Positions 22,501 to 34,686 of a stretch of DNA of 64,000 bases are shown one piece after another. The DNA lies in the NCBI RefSeq assembly GCF_000002985.6, contig NC_003282.8, positions 9,610,001-9,674,000 of the forward strand. Reading direction: 5' to 3'. Under the pieces are notes generated by a model that did no database searches, was not told where the DNA came from, and saw nothing but the letters and a program-made list of their open reading frames with translations. Origin of the DNA: Caenorhabditis elegans (Eukaryota > Nematoda > Chromadorea > Rhabditida > Rhabditidae). The position numbers and the translations under genes are program-made. Numbering within the stretch: the first letter of the stretch is position 1; each line of letters opens with the position of its first letter.

Positions 22501-24869
22501 AGTTAAGGTGAATACTTATTAGGTTTAGACCTACATTCGAAGATAAACAAGGTTAAACAAGAAAATATTTAATTTTCAAATTGGTATAGAAGTGAAGGTA
22601 AATTATCAGAATGTCTAGGATGTATGAGGATAAATAAAAATATATCAAGTGCATTGATTGGGAACAGTGAAGGTGGGAAATTCCTTTATTGAGTTTTATA
22701 ATTTATATTCATTTATGAGTTGAAAGTTAGAGCTAACTGGGTAGATACATAAATAAGGAGAGAAAATATCGCGATGAGAACTACACAAAAAGCCATCATA
22801 TTTCGGTTATCAGATTATCAAATCTGCCTACTAGCTTATCATCACTTCGTTCCTCGCCTCCTTGTATCATCACAGTCCTGTTCGAAACGAAAACCGAACT
22901 GACTGTGTGGGGACGCTTCAAAGAGGAAAAGAATGAGCGGATCGAAAAGAGAGTCGATTGATCATAGGACGATGTCTTCATCTACTTCTACATTTTCTTC
23001 AACGTCTTCTTTCAACACTATTGTCGGGGCGGTGGCCCCTCCTCTTATCACTCGCGCCTCCGCTCTCTTTCTACAATATATTCACATGTACAACAACCGA
23101 TGGAAATGGAGAAGACGAAGACTTCGATATGTCAATCAGTCATTTTGGGTCCTAAACTATCTTCGAATCGTGGTCAGAGAGTTAAGAGAGCGCCTGACGT
23201 GCAACAATAGACGTATTTACCCAAAGATTCTTCATCTTTTTTCTTTTTGAATGCTTCCGCCCCATTCGGTCAACGAAGGCCGTGACGACGCCAGATTCGA
23301 GAAGGGGACGTGAGGACGGATGGACGGAAGGACCCCCTGATATGATATCTTCCTTATCACACTACTTCTTATCAAACCGTTGCTTCTTCTTTTGCGCAAC
23401 ACCTCATCTCCTAATATACCACTGACCAATTTTTTCAACTGTCTGTTCGTTACTATTCTTGTCGAATCCAGAAAATTTCATATTTTGTTTAACTGTTTTT
23501 TGAGGCCTTTTGAAACTGTTTGTCTAACAGCAACTACCCATTATCCAGTTTTGTAAAAAAAGGCGTACGCTATGAACTTTTAAATTATGGTGGCAACCAG
23601 TGGAACAAACGATTTTCCACGTTTTTTTTTGAGTGGTCAAAGTTCGAATTAATGAAGTGGAACTAGAAACACTGTTCTACTCCTGAAAGTCTGAATGCTG
23701 AGAAAGTTAGATATGAAATTTTGGAATTTTCCTGGCATTTTTGGATTAGAAAACTATCGCCTAACTATGTGTAAGTGCTAAAAACGATTCAACAAGATTA
23801 CTTTCCCTGACAATGATTTTTTTTTATTTGGTTTTGGAGCTCCGACTTTTTAAGCACTCGCTCCATCCGCCATGGAGAACTAGTTTTCTAGTAATTATAT
23901 CATATGATCATTTTACTATTTTAGTGATATTTATGGTTGATAAATAAGTAAACACTATGACTCATAACAATTGTTCCCTTATATTCTATCATATTCCTAT
24001 TTTCGTTGACACCCTCCTTTTCCTGCATCATCAATCAAATACTCATACACCTGTTCATCACGTGAAACTTTCTGGATATCCGCGTGTTTGTAGATAGTTA
24101 CCACAGTTACGAATCATAGTAAAGCATATCATCACTTTTCTGTAAAAGTGAAATTTTCACAACTGGCTGACCCATCGCAATGTCTGTTTCATTGTTGCGG
24201 GCACAGGTACAAAGGGGGAAAAATCGTATTACACTAAGTACTCTATGAGACCTTTCGAAGACGTTATCATAGTTAAGAGGAAGTTGTAAAGTTTCAAAGA
24301 TATCAATAAATGAAATTAACAAAAAATCATTTCCGTATGTCGCCCGAGCTGGATTTGTTTTTGTTGATACTAGTTGAATTCTCAACTACGGATGGAAAAT
24401 ATAACAGATTTCATGCGTTTCAGCTTTCATTTTGCAAGAAACCTTATCCTAAAACGTTCACCAAAAGTTAACTGCAATCTTAATTATAGGTATCGCCGTT
24501 GGTCCAGACGCCATCTTTACGTTAGCATTTATTTCTTGAATCAAAAATTGAATTTCAACGCATAGAATAACACACTAGCAGAGCTGGTCGTGAAAGATCT
24601 AATCCTACTTTACCGGAAAATAATTATCCTGCTCGAATTATAACCTATGCCAATTTAAGTCACATTCAAGACATGTTACGCCTGCCTAAAGGAACATAAT
24701 AATAAGTATGCTTTTTAACCTTTTATGGAAGTTCATATAAAACTTATTTAAATTTTTGTCTTACCTTGGTCTTTCCTGCGTTAGTATCAGGAGAGGTGTG
24801 GTGGCCGCCCAGTGCTGCCGCCACACCATTTGTTTCCGTTACTGCGGTCACATTTTGGCTCTTTTGCAT
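16523..24869 (-). CDS. mca-1: MCA-1 plasma-membrane Ca2+-transporting ATPase
   Basis: MCA-1 is a P2B-type ATPase that exports cytosolic Ca2+ and is controlled by calmodulin (family knowledge). Common exons: 21318-21241, 20790-20614, 20518-20237, 20192-20037, 19981-18746, 18396-17005, 16957-16816, 16761-16631, 16582-16523. The first exon is either 24869-24765 (1252 aa) or 21647-21552 (1249 aa). In 1252-aa numbering the phosphorylation site is D479 in [20 protein letters not shown] is M4; [10 protein letters not shown] lies near 821; ten membrane segments are present. The cytosolic M2-M3 loop has a Ser/Asp-rich insert (about 325-363). The C-terminal tail [16 protein letters not shown] matches the calmodulin-binding region, followed by Lys-rich sequence. 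The last intron (48 nt) is stop-free and in frame. All key residues are intact. Confidence 0.95.
21552..21647 (-). CDS. mca-1: Alternative first coding exon of mca-1 (membrane-anchor N-terminus)
   Basis: ATG at 21647 opens 32 codons that splice in phase 0 (AAG|GTTTGA) to the shared exon at 21318. The peptide begins [20 protein letters not shown] and continues [12 protein letters not shown]: one hydrophobic segment followed by basic residues, like an uncleaved signal anchor. It replaces the soluble Gly/Thr/Asn-rich 35-residue start encoded at 24869-24765. A TTTTTAG acceptor at 21674 lies just upstream and could receive a spliced leader. Ordinary P2B pumps have a cytosolic N-terminus and ten segments, so this form may carry an eleventh. 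The splice fit is seen; the membrane topology is inferred. Confidence 0.75.
21648..24764 (-). other. Large mca-1 intron / internal promoter region
   Basis: This 3.1-kb stretch separates the two alternative first exons and must hold the promoter of the short form. Open frames at 22933-23250 and 24107-24385 lack splice logic and are discounted. Five TGATAA sites (as TTATCA on the plus strand) lie at 22807, 22815, 22836, 23354 and 23369. A TCACGTGA palindrome is at 24058-24065. Confidence 0.6.
22807..23374 (-). promoter_or_regulatory. TGATAA cluster upstream of mca-1 short form
   Basis: TTATCA (TGATAA on the coding strand) occurs at 22807-22812, 22815-22820, 22836-22841, 23354-23359 and 23369-23374. 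TGATAA is the preferred site of intestinal GATA factors such as ELT-2. The cluster is 1.2-1.7 kb upstream of ATG 21647. Gut expression of this isoform is inferred. Confidence 0.45.
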
Positions 24870-24948
24870 TCCACGAGACGATTCAATTGTCGACAGCTTC
24901 GAAGACTTTGGATAGAGGCGATCGGTGACGTGCCGATGAGCCTTTTCC

Positions 24949-27209
24949 CTGCAAAAAAAGGGGTTGGATGGAAAATATCCTCAAACAAAAACAGGATGAA
25001 CGCAAATTGCACCGAAGTCAAAACGAGAGGCGGTAGGTAGAAATTGGTTAGGATCGGAAGGTCAAATTTTGTATTCAATTTGATGGATCGACACGAGAAT
25101 GTGATTTTGTTTATAACGGAAAGAATTATTGCTGGCGGAAGGGGAGAAACGTGATATTTGACGAACAGTGCCACGCGTGGTAAGAACTTTCGGACAGAAG
25201 CCAAATTATTTTTGGGGAAATTAAAAAATGAAATAACTGATTATAATGATGATTCAGAAAATTTACAAAATCTAAAAAACAGCCACAGATAAAATATAAA
25301 TTTTACTAGATCTAAATGTTATGCTTTGAAAAGTGTGATACATTTTGTTTAAGGTTTTTTTTAGGTTTTAATATTTATGCTGTTGAAAAAAAAACTTTTA
25401 AAAAGTGAACAAAACTAGAAAACTGAAGTTATGTCCCATCATGGGTGTATTTATATAAAAACCAGGCGTTACAGTACACTAAATTCGGACGGAAAATGCT
25501 AATTCCAACCAATTCTCTTAAAATTTGCATACCGTCAACGATTCCCACTTTTCCAATGTACTTTCGAGAGCACGAGTTCTGGTTAATCTGCACAAAAATT
25601 AAAATTTTTGTCGGCACGGCGCACTGCGGCAAAGTCGTAGAATCGAGTGGAAAACTTTTGAATTTCATAGAGATCAATGGAAAATACGGATGAAAAAAAA
25701 AACGAAAATGGCGATGAAACAAGAGAGAAATTGCGGGAAAAGAGCAGAATGTGTTGTCAGAGAAAATAACAAGAATGAAATGACATCGAAGAACAATGCG
25801 AGTTATCGATTCCTACCATCTGGTGCTTAGTTGCATACGTCATAGCGTTTACAGCTGATTTACAGCTAGATGTGTCAGGAGGGGACAAGGTGGATAAGAA
25901 GACATGTGAATACCATGTGGATCTAATAGGACATTTGACGCATCCTGATTCAAACACAAATGCACGAAAAGTCCTTAATATTTCAGTGATTTCACGTTAG
26001 CAACTGTATTCCTGTTTCAGAATCTCATTTACTATTAGATCAAGAAATAAAAATAAAAATTGCATTCAAATTGAAAAACTGTTGCAAGCAGTCCGAGATA
26101 CTACCTTGTACCGCCAATCTAAAGAAACGAAATTTAGTTTGAACTCTAGATCAAAAACCTCACTTCGTTAATAAACGCGGTGTTTTTACTCATTGTGTGG
26201 AGGAGTAGGTCAAAATATTCTTCTCACTTTTCAGGTCTGATATTGATGGAAAAGTTTTTGGAGTATTGTAAATGACCAAGAAAATATTAAAAGTTCGAAT
26301 TTGAATTTCGAAACTGTTTGAAAAATTCGTTCAAAAAAATTGATTTGCATCCAAAATTCTAAATTCGATGTTTCGGGTTACCATTTTTGATTTTTAAACA
26401 GTTTTTTTCTTTGGTAATTCAAAATCTGAAATAAAATTCTGCAAAGGGAAACAAATTTGTGAAAAATGGAAACTATTTCACAACTCACTTGGAACAAAAT
26501 GGCGTATAAAGTATCTAAGCATTTATTGTTTTTAAATTCTGAACAATGATGCTTTAACAAGAATGCAATAAAATAACCGAGCAAAAACCGTTTTCACCAA
26601 ATATTGTTCACTACTATGATCTAAAGTTAAGAAAATGGTAGTGAAAAAAACAGAATTTCATAAATAAAAATTCTGACATTCCATTACTATAGACGAATCA
26701 GTAAACGCTTGATCATACCAAGAGACAAGTCTATAAGCTGAAACAGTGATTTTTCTTGAAATAAAAACTAAAACTGTTTTCAAACTAACACCGAAAGTTA
26801 AAATAAAATCGATTCATTAAAAAAAACTTTTATTCACAATTTTTGTCATTTTTACCGCTTAATTTGTTCAGTCCCGAGAATGTTCAAATCAAACCTTTTG
26901 AAAATTATATTCGCCCAAATTAACAAATTTTATGAAATTGAACTTGAAAACCAATTCATAACTATTACCACAATACAACTTAAACTTGTTGAAAGATCAT
27001 TTTTAAAGAAAAATAAACGAAAGAAAATGGGTTTATCACATGAATTAAAATTTGCATCGTCGTTTTTGTTTTGTTCTTCTATTTTGATATTCGATATGTA
27101 TTTGTTGATAGCAATGGGTTATTCACAAACAACATTTTATTCATGTAGGCAATCTGAAAATAAACTCAAAATTTTAATATTGAAACGGAAAAAGTTGAGA
27201 CTCACTTGA
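24949..27209. other. Gap between mca-1 long-form start and the upstream gene
   Basis: The frame of the 24869 exon stays open upstream to a TTTTTTTGCAG acceptor at 24949, so the long form could be trans-spliced there or joined to an undetected upstream exon in phase 2. Several open frames here (for example 25429-25722 and 25757-25957, minus) have no supporting splice sites. CTGTTTCA cores lie at 26012 (plus) and 26739 (minus). No other gene is visible. Confidence 0.5.
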
Positions 27210-30200
27210 TCACATATTGTCAGGCAAGTTTCTTCTGGCATTCAAAGTCAAGAGCTCACTGTGAGCTACACTGATAAAATCAATAACTTCTTGAGATTCA
27301 ATCGGCATTTTTAGGAGTTTCTTCCAAACTTCTTCAATTCGACGATCTAATTTTTCTTTATTCTGTTCGATTCTCACACGGTACCGCTGAAATCAAAATG
27401 GTTCTAGCACTGAAGCTACAGAACGTTTTCGTTTAAATTCTAAACCAGAGACTTTTTATTGGAATCATATTATTTTACCAAAACGTTGACTTTGAAAATA
27501 AAAATGACAATTTTTGGGTTCTATTTCAAACATAATAAAATTAACTAACTGACCGTTTGATAATAATTACACTCTTCGCTCAATTCTTTCATCGTTTTTG
27601 CTGGCAAAATGTCCATAGCTTCCTTCGCTCGATCTCTTTCAACTACCAAAATTTTAAGGTCCTTATAGAAACTTTCAGACAATTTAAAAGAAAATGCACG
27701 GATCCTGAAAACGAATCAAATTCAATTGCATTTCAGTTTAGTTTGCTCACATATTTTCCTTTTCATCAAAATTTCTGTCGCTTTGAGCTTTCGTGAAATT
27801 AATTGGTTCGTAGTTGACCAGTTGTACAACTTCTTGTGACACTGGAGTTTGTGATGCAGTTGTTTTAATAAGAATGTTTCCGTGTTCCGAAGTAGTGGTT
27901 CCTCTATTAATTTTTTCAAGATTTTTAGTAGTTTCCAACTCAAAAAATCTGGTTTCAACAGTTTGATCTGTGATTTCCAGAGGCTCATCTAACTCTCGAT
28001 CTTTCTCTTCGTTTGAGTTCATTTTGATATGCTTTTCAATCTGAAAATGTATAGTTTTATACATTTTAAATTTAAAAATTTAAAAAGAAATAAAGAAATA
28101 TACCTTCCCAGTCTTCTGAACATGAATTCCGGCAAAATCCAATTTGATAGGAGACAACGCAATTCCAATTGACCTTCAAATCGAATATTCAACAATTACA
28201 TTTACAACTTAATTGTTTAACACTAAAAGTAGCATATCTCAAAAGGATCGCAAGACTTTTGAAAGTACAAAAAAAATTCTGTAAAATGTTTCAATCTAAA
28301 AAATATTTACCTTTCACTACTAGAAGTTGACGGAATTTCCATTTTAATGGGATAAATCAATTCATCCGAAAATTTCTGGATATCATCTTTTTCGTATAAA
28401 TAATCCCAAAATCTGTCAACATCCGCAATATCAATTTCACTTAGTGCCTCTGATGCTTCTTTCAGGTTGATTGTAAGTTTTGATTTCAATAGACTGTTCA
28501 CCGTGACATTGGATGATAATATTGAGTCTTCGGTGCTCTGAAAAATGAACTTTTTTCAAAGTATCAAGAAAAAACAGAATTTTTCCATTCATTCGGTTTT
28601 ATATTCTTTATCAGCATGAAAATTTGTTACCTGACGAGCAACTGGTGGTATTAGACCAACAGGCACCGTTTCTTCATCCTTTTCGTCATTCAATTCACCC
28701 GTCCCAGTTCCCACAACACTCTCTGCCAGTATATCATTGTTTTCCATGTCCAGTTCCAACTCTTTTTCTGTTGGTACATCATCGCTAGTTGTTCCACCCT
28801 CAGCCAAATTTTCAGTTGATGCTTCAACCCACATCTCTGTTCTACTCTTCCGTTCATCAGAGTCAAATGGATCCGCAAACACATTTGTCACAAGATGCCC
28901 AGTTTTTTCAATAAAAAGTCTCATTTCATCTTCATAACTAATTTCTTTTGCTTGACTAGAGGTGATATCGTTTGAAGAATGACTGAAAAATCCAATATAA
29001 ATAAAAACGTAATATCTTTTAGTGGGGTACAGCAGAAAACGTAAACTTGTAGATTAAATATTTACCTATTATCACTATCGGTTAAAGATAAAGTTGATGG
29101 CATTTTATTGTCCAAAAATTCAATTGCTGCATCAAAATCTGTGTGCCCTTTCATTGCAAGTTCAGATGGTCCACTTGACAGAGAAATCTGAAAATGCTCA
29201 AACAAAATAATATAAAAAATATTTTAAAAATTTAAAAAATTGAATATTTTAAGTTTAAAGAAAAATGTGTCAAGTTGAAAACTCAAGTACAACTTTCTGA
29301 ATTGTGTTTTATTGATGTGTCACAATTACGTAACTTAGAATGTTCAAAATAAAATTAAACCTTAAAAATGAACTTCAATATGAAATACTATATCTTTGCA
29401 AAAAGTCAATTTCCGTTCGTGAGCATAGAAGAGAAAATAAGCTCCAAATGATGTAAAAGAAGAAATAGGAAGAGGTTGCCCCTCCTGTCAAAATTTGTTT
29501 GCATCTGCCACCTGGCTAGGTATCGTCAGCATTACAATTAGGAGAGAATGTTGCCATGGAAACCATTCAAATAAAAAAAAATAGAAAAGAGAAATGAGAG
29601 CTTTATCTAAACGCATTCAAGCGTTGTTTTTAGATAAATAACGGATTGAAAAATTACAGTAATATGAAATTTTTGGAAACTAAATGTTTGAGCTTATTGC
29701 TAGTCTTAAATGTGAAAAGATCATGGTGCATCACAAAAATTAGGTGCAGATCTCTCGATTTGAAGGAAATGGTTTTATCTGAAATTTCTTTTTCAAAAAG
29801 AGTTTTTAAAACAGTAAAATAAATAGCTGGAGAAGCAAAATGTGTTTTAAAAAAGAGAACAATATGATTTTTACCCATTTTTCAGTTAAAAAACATTTTT
29901 ACGGACCCATTGGAACCGAAATAAAAAGTAGTTTAAAATTTTGTGATAACAAATAATGTAAATTACTCTAAAATTGGAAGAAAGCAAGAAAGAACACTTT
30001 CCGAGGATCCTATTGGAACCACACAGAAACACGTCACTCGTTTCCCTTTCTTTCCAGATATTTCTCATGAGCCTCACAAAAATTATGGCTTCTTGACACC
30101 TACCTCTGACGTTTTGTGTGCTTCTTGCTTTTTGAGTCTCTCTTTACGTCGATGTTGATATTCAGCAAATGAAGATTGAATTGATATTGAATCGACTGTC

Positions 30201-32003
30201 ATATTCCATTCCGGATCCCTGGAATATAATTCGAATAAAAAAGATCCGAAAATTTCATTAATTAATCTCTAATTAATCTTAAATTAAACTGATTTCGAAA
30301 AAAATTACGAACCTTAGAGAAAAACATCTGCAAAATTTAAACGACTAATTAGAGACAATCATTAAAAAATTTCAGAAATAGAACATTTTATCATTTAAAG
30401 TTTAAAAACTTACGTTCTACTAGTCATTGTGATATTTTCATTAGTCAATGTCATTGGTTCACTACGACTTCGCCGAAACAATAATCGTCGTTCATTATGA
30501 TTCATTGCTTCTTCTGGAAAATAAATTGGAACAATTTATCTCACACACAATAAAACTCACCTAAATTTCTTTTAGTAAAATCAATAACTTCTGCCGTCAT
30601 CTCTGCGGAATAATACTGATATAACCTGAAAAATAGAAGAAGGGATTAGTGACAACAACTTGGGACGGGCTGTCTCCGGAAATGAAAATTTTCAATTGAA
30701 ATTTTGGAATATTAACTCAGTTTTTTAAGGAGGTATCTTTTGCAGATAACTCGAGCCCAAAAAGTGTCAGCTCAATGAATTATAAATTACGAAGCTAGAT
30801 GTGGATGAAAAATGAAGTATTTTTATAGTCAGAAAAAACGAAAAATTATCTAGAGAATTTGGATGTGGAGATACAAATGGGGTCTCTTGCTGTAAAAGTA
30901 ATAACGTTTTTCTGTAATTCACCTTTCAAATTTTTTTAAATTACGGTAAGAATGTAAAAAAAGGATAAATATTTGAAAAATATAAAAATATTTAAAATCA
31001 AAATTTTTTGTTGGGGATGTTGCGTCTTAAATTTCAGCTTAACAGTCAAATTTCAGCTTCACAAAAAAAAATGAAAAAATTTTATGAGCATTACAATTCA
31101 AACTTTGGAAATAAATAACCTGAATGAATTTAAGCGCTTCTATAAATTTTTACATTTTCATTAGTACATGAAAAATCTTTGAGGTCACCGGTGGTGCAAT
31201 CAAGGAACAAAACAAAAGGGCTGCAAGATTATTTTCCGTTTTATAATATTAATTCTAAGAGTATTAAGCAAAGCAAAAGTTACGTTTCAAATAAACATGT
31301 TATACTTTACATGTGTTAAAAACTAAAAGTTTATTTATGAAAATTTGGCGAGCTGCAAATGCTTGCTTCATCGCTCCGCGACGTTGTTCTAAACAAGTGC
31401 AATATTAACATTTAGTATTATTCTTCTTCCAAGTTCAATGCACATATTGTAGAAAGAAGTAATTTTTCAAATGCCTTCTTACGCGGGTTTCTTCTCGACT
31501 AGGGTACCGTATTTCCAATACTAGTCTAGTATTTTTACTTGTATTGAACTACATAGTTTTCAACATTATAAAATTATTCAAAAGATTGACAACGTTTTTT
31601 TCAATCTTGTGATACCAAAATTAATAGAAAAAAAGATATAATTTTGACCATTCTAACACATATTTTTTTAAATTTTTGAAACATTTTTTTATTAAGCGAA
31701 AAAACCTGCGCATCCCACTATTAGTTTTTTGGTATATTTTCTTACGAAATTATTTTTGATTGACATCTAGTAATTTTTAAGGGTTCCCTGAAAAAAAGTT
31801 TAACAACAAAAAATTATAAGCTTGCAACAAAAAATGATTTTTTACATTAAAATAGATATAATCCAACTTTTCATACTTTACTAATCCTCTTAATACTTTC
31901 TTTAATCATCATCAACTCACCGTCCACTATTAGTAATCCTATCTATTGTTGAAATGTGTACAGAACTGTTTGGATGGTACGGTAACTGCAGAAAGCAGAA
32001 CAT
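27210..32003 (-). CDS. Unrecognised 12-exon gene, about 588 aa
   Basis: I do not recognise the product. Exons 32023-31921, 30625-30561, 30513-30414, 30326-30312 (15 nt), 30218-30104, 29187-29066, 28982-28631, 28537-28311, 28173-28104, 28040-27751, 27704-27554 and 27386-27210 join in phase throughout. ATG 32003 gives 588 aa; the frame is open upstream to the acceptor at 32024, so an earlier exon is possible. The N-terminal third is basic (NHNERRLLFRRSRSEP; AEYQHRRKERLKKQ). The middle is acidic and Ser/Thr-rich, probably disordered. The C-terminal 110 residues are Lys/Glu-rich, charged and coiled-coil-like. The ending (KMPIESQEVIDFISVAHSEL) faintly recalls the tail of axonemal dynein heavy chains, but I would not name it on that. 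One acceptor (TTTGAAG, before 28173) is non-canonical. Confidence 0.7.
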
Positions 32004-32023
32004 TTGATGTTCTACGAGAGCAT

Positions 32024-33529
32024 CTGAAATAATGTTGCAATGAGAATTTTAGCGAGAAGAGGAGGAGAAAAGTGATTGAATAATTATAAGGTTTCCCTTG
32101 CAGGAAGCTATAGCCGAACACAAGTGGAAACAAGGATAAGCAGGCAGTGAGAGATAATGAAAGAATAAGAGACATAGAGATTATGAGGAAAGCAGGTGAA
32201 GGATCGGTTTCAAAGTGCAATTTCCTTTTCTTCGGCACGGCTAACCCAAATTGGATGTAGTCGGAAGCGATGAACAAAAACTGAAAATATCACTGAAAAA
32301 CAAGGAGACGCATACAATTAGAGCTCAGACAGGTGCATTACTCAAATGAATGTGCAAGTAGAAAGATGGAGTTGTAGGAGAGGAAAAGGGAAAAAGAGAC
32401 GAAGGTGGAATATAAATTTTGGTGACATATTCATATGTTGTTGAGCAGGCGAAGAATGGGAAGCTCCTCTCTTTTCTTTTACTCTTCTACGCGGAATCGT
32501 CATGAAAGCGGAAGGAAGGTGTGCGTGAATGCACGATTTATGACAAAATGGAAAGAATGGAGATGGAAATGGCATTGGATCTTGTGGAAATCCAAATAAA
32601 TTGTTGAGTTGAAAGCGAATACTGTAATTTTCAATCCTAACTAGTTACAAAGAATCCATGACCAGGTAAACACAATACCAGCGAACGCTGAACTTAAGAT
32701 TTTCTGAATCTTCTCGCTTGCTCTTGTGTAGGGTTGTTTATACCGGTGAGCTTGTATTTGAAATTGTATTTGTATTTTGACAATGAAATTTGATTTTTTT
32801 TGTTATAGTTCATATTTTGTTTTGAGACCTAGGCTCTCATGTATCGAGAGGAACGATCTAAAATATCTTAAATAACAATTCTATCTCATGTAAAAATAGG
32901 AATCTGTTGAGATACTATTTTCTTGAAGCACGCTCAATGTGCGTTCTGAAATATGCCCTTTTTCTCTGTTGTACTTTACCAATACGAATGAATTATTCAA
33001 GCATTGTTTCCGCAGTCACACAACGCGAAAAATTCCACTACAATGTTTAAATGAAACTAAATGAAACATACTCCAATTAAAAAATCGGAGAAAATGGTTT
33101 ATGGCCAACATCCAAAATTATGATAAGTAAAACATCATAATTGTCATTTTTGACAGTATTTTTTTCAGATCTAGCGCAAGTGAAATAATACGCTTTTCCT
33201 TGCACTGATTCTATAAAAAATGTTTTGTGATGTCCTCTTTTACTTTATTTTACAGATTCCGAATCGTTAGATGTGAAAACTAGGATTTTGTTTATTAATT
33301 ACTGCACAGTAATTTGCATGCACCAAATAGAGTTTGAAAATCAAACCGCCGTGCATCATAAGATTTTTTCAAACATTTTTGAGCACTTTTCTTTTGTTCC
33401 ACTATGTAAAGTCATTTAAAAATGGTATCCGTTGGACACCAAATCTTCTCACTTTTGAGTTTCACACTTTTTTCACACTTCATTTTCGGAAATCCATTTC
33501 TAATTCTTCACTTTTCTGTTCCGGTCAAA
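32024..33529. other. Divergent intergenic region
   Basis: This lies between the 5' ends of the unrecognised minus-strand gene and the plus-strand channel gene, so it probably contains both promoters. Acceptor-like TTTTCAG sequences at about 32281-32300 on the minus strand leave a possible 5' exon for the minus-strand gene. Open frames at 31939-32277 and 32342-32575 are not convincing as proteins. Confidence 0.5.
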
Positions 33530-34268
33530 ATGGCTTTACCATCCAGCGAAGGTCTTCGAAAACGTAAAGATTCTTTATCCGTAAGTTTAATAATTTAACT
33601 CCAATTTGTTAATTGAAATCTTAAAAGGATGAATTTGATTCCGATCTCGATGACAACGAGATGAAGGCCATTGTTAGTGACATCGAGCAAGACAAGCTTC
33701 ATGACGAAACCCCTGATACCAGATGGATGTAAGTACAAAAAACTAGATAACCAATTTAATGTCTTTCCTGTCAAGATGATTAATGCAGTAATAAAGTGTG
33801 TGGGAAGTTTCAATATGTTCTGTCCGGGCGGCTTTTAGTTCACTATTTTGCTCCGGGCTAGAATTACGGATGTTGTATAATAAAGTTCAACTTTAGATTT
33901 AATTCTTGATTACAAAATTGGGTTATTTCAGTCAATTCAAAAACCATCTGAAAAATTGGGGAGAGACTGCAACAATCCACGGCGTACCGCATATGGCACA
34001 AGCTCATACAGTAATTGCGATCATCGTTTGGAGTATCATTTTGATTGTCAGTGCAGTTGCATTTGTCTACATGTTCTACTCAATTGCAGCATCTTATCTT
34101 GCATTTAATGTAGTCGTAAACTTGAATACTGGATTGGATTCTGAACCATTTCCATCTATTACTTTCTGTAACACTAACCCATACAAGTTGAGTGAAATGG
34201 TCAATGTTCCCGAATTGAATGCATTACTCACTGTTTATCAAGCATCTGCTGATGGTAGCTTAAGCTAA
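33530..34268 (+). CDS. Truncated DEG/ENaC channel subunit (162 aa)
   Basis: DEG/ENaC proteins are amiloride-sensitive Na+ channels with two membrane helices and a large Cys-rich ectodomain, usually over 500 aa. Exons 33530-33580, 33628-33728 and 33932-34268 give only 162 aa. Present are an acidic N-terminus (DEFDSDLDDNEMKAI), the conserved pre-TM1 His-Gly motif (TIHGVPHM), TM1 (about residues 75-100, IAIIVWSIILIVSAVAFVYM) and the start of the ectodomain with FPSITFCNTNPYK. The frame then ends after ADGSLS with AATAAA at 34278. The rest of the ectodomain, TM2 and the pore are absent before amph-1. It cannot form a channel alone; it may be a remnant of a duplication or a dominant-negative fragment. 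The splice sites and frame are intact, so it is not obviously decayed. Confidence 0.85.
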
Positions 34269-34686
34269 TTGTTTTGTAATAAAACTGTTGAATAAGAAAA
34301 ATGATTTAAATACTTCGGTGTTTAAATAAAAATACAAAAGAGGAGGGAAGATGGATGAGAAAGGCACAAGCGAGGAGACAATCTGTTGGAAGCTAAAGTA
34401 AAATGCAACTACTGTCAACTTATATCATTGAAGGAAGGAAACGTATTATAAATGAATCACAACGGTTTGGGAGAAGCTAGAACACGAAAAAAAAAATTTT
34501 AGCATTATCTCGATGGAGTAGGCAATATAAAGTTATAAGGATCTTAAAATTTTCAACTGAATATATATTATTGTACAGCAAAATCTTGGAATCCAGTTAT
34601 ATGTTTGAATGTTATGTAAGTAGGATAAATAAAATGAAATTCGTCATAAAAACAAAATGCCTTGAATTCTAATATTCAACAAAGTG
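34269..34686. other. Convergent gap between DEG/ENaC fragment and amph-1
   Basis: AT-rich 3' flanks of two convergent genes. It contains the AATAAA signal of the channel fragment at 34278-34283. I see no leftover DEG/ENaC coding sequence in any frame. Confidence 0.7.

Noticed and set aside
22933-23250. Plus-strand frame [20 protein letters not shown]
   Set aside because: Ser- and Arg-rich translation of promoter DNA inside an mca-1 intron, with no splice partners; it overlaps the GATA cluster region.
25429-25722. Minus-strand frame as an extra mca-1 5' exon
   Set aside because: No donor supplies the two leftover bases needed by the exon starting at 24948, and the composition is not protein-like.
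32342-32575. Minus-strand frame MPFPSPFFPFCHKSCIHAHL as a first exon
   Set aside because: Pro/Phe/His-rich translation of purine-rich DNA; no donor in a phase that joins the exon at 32023.
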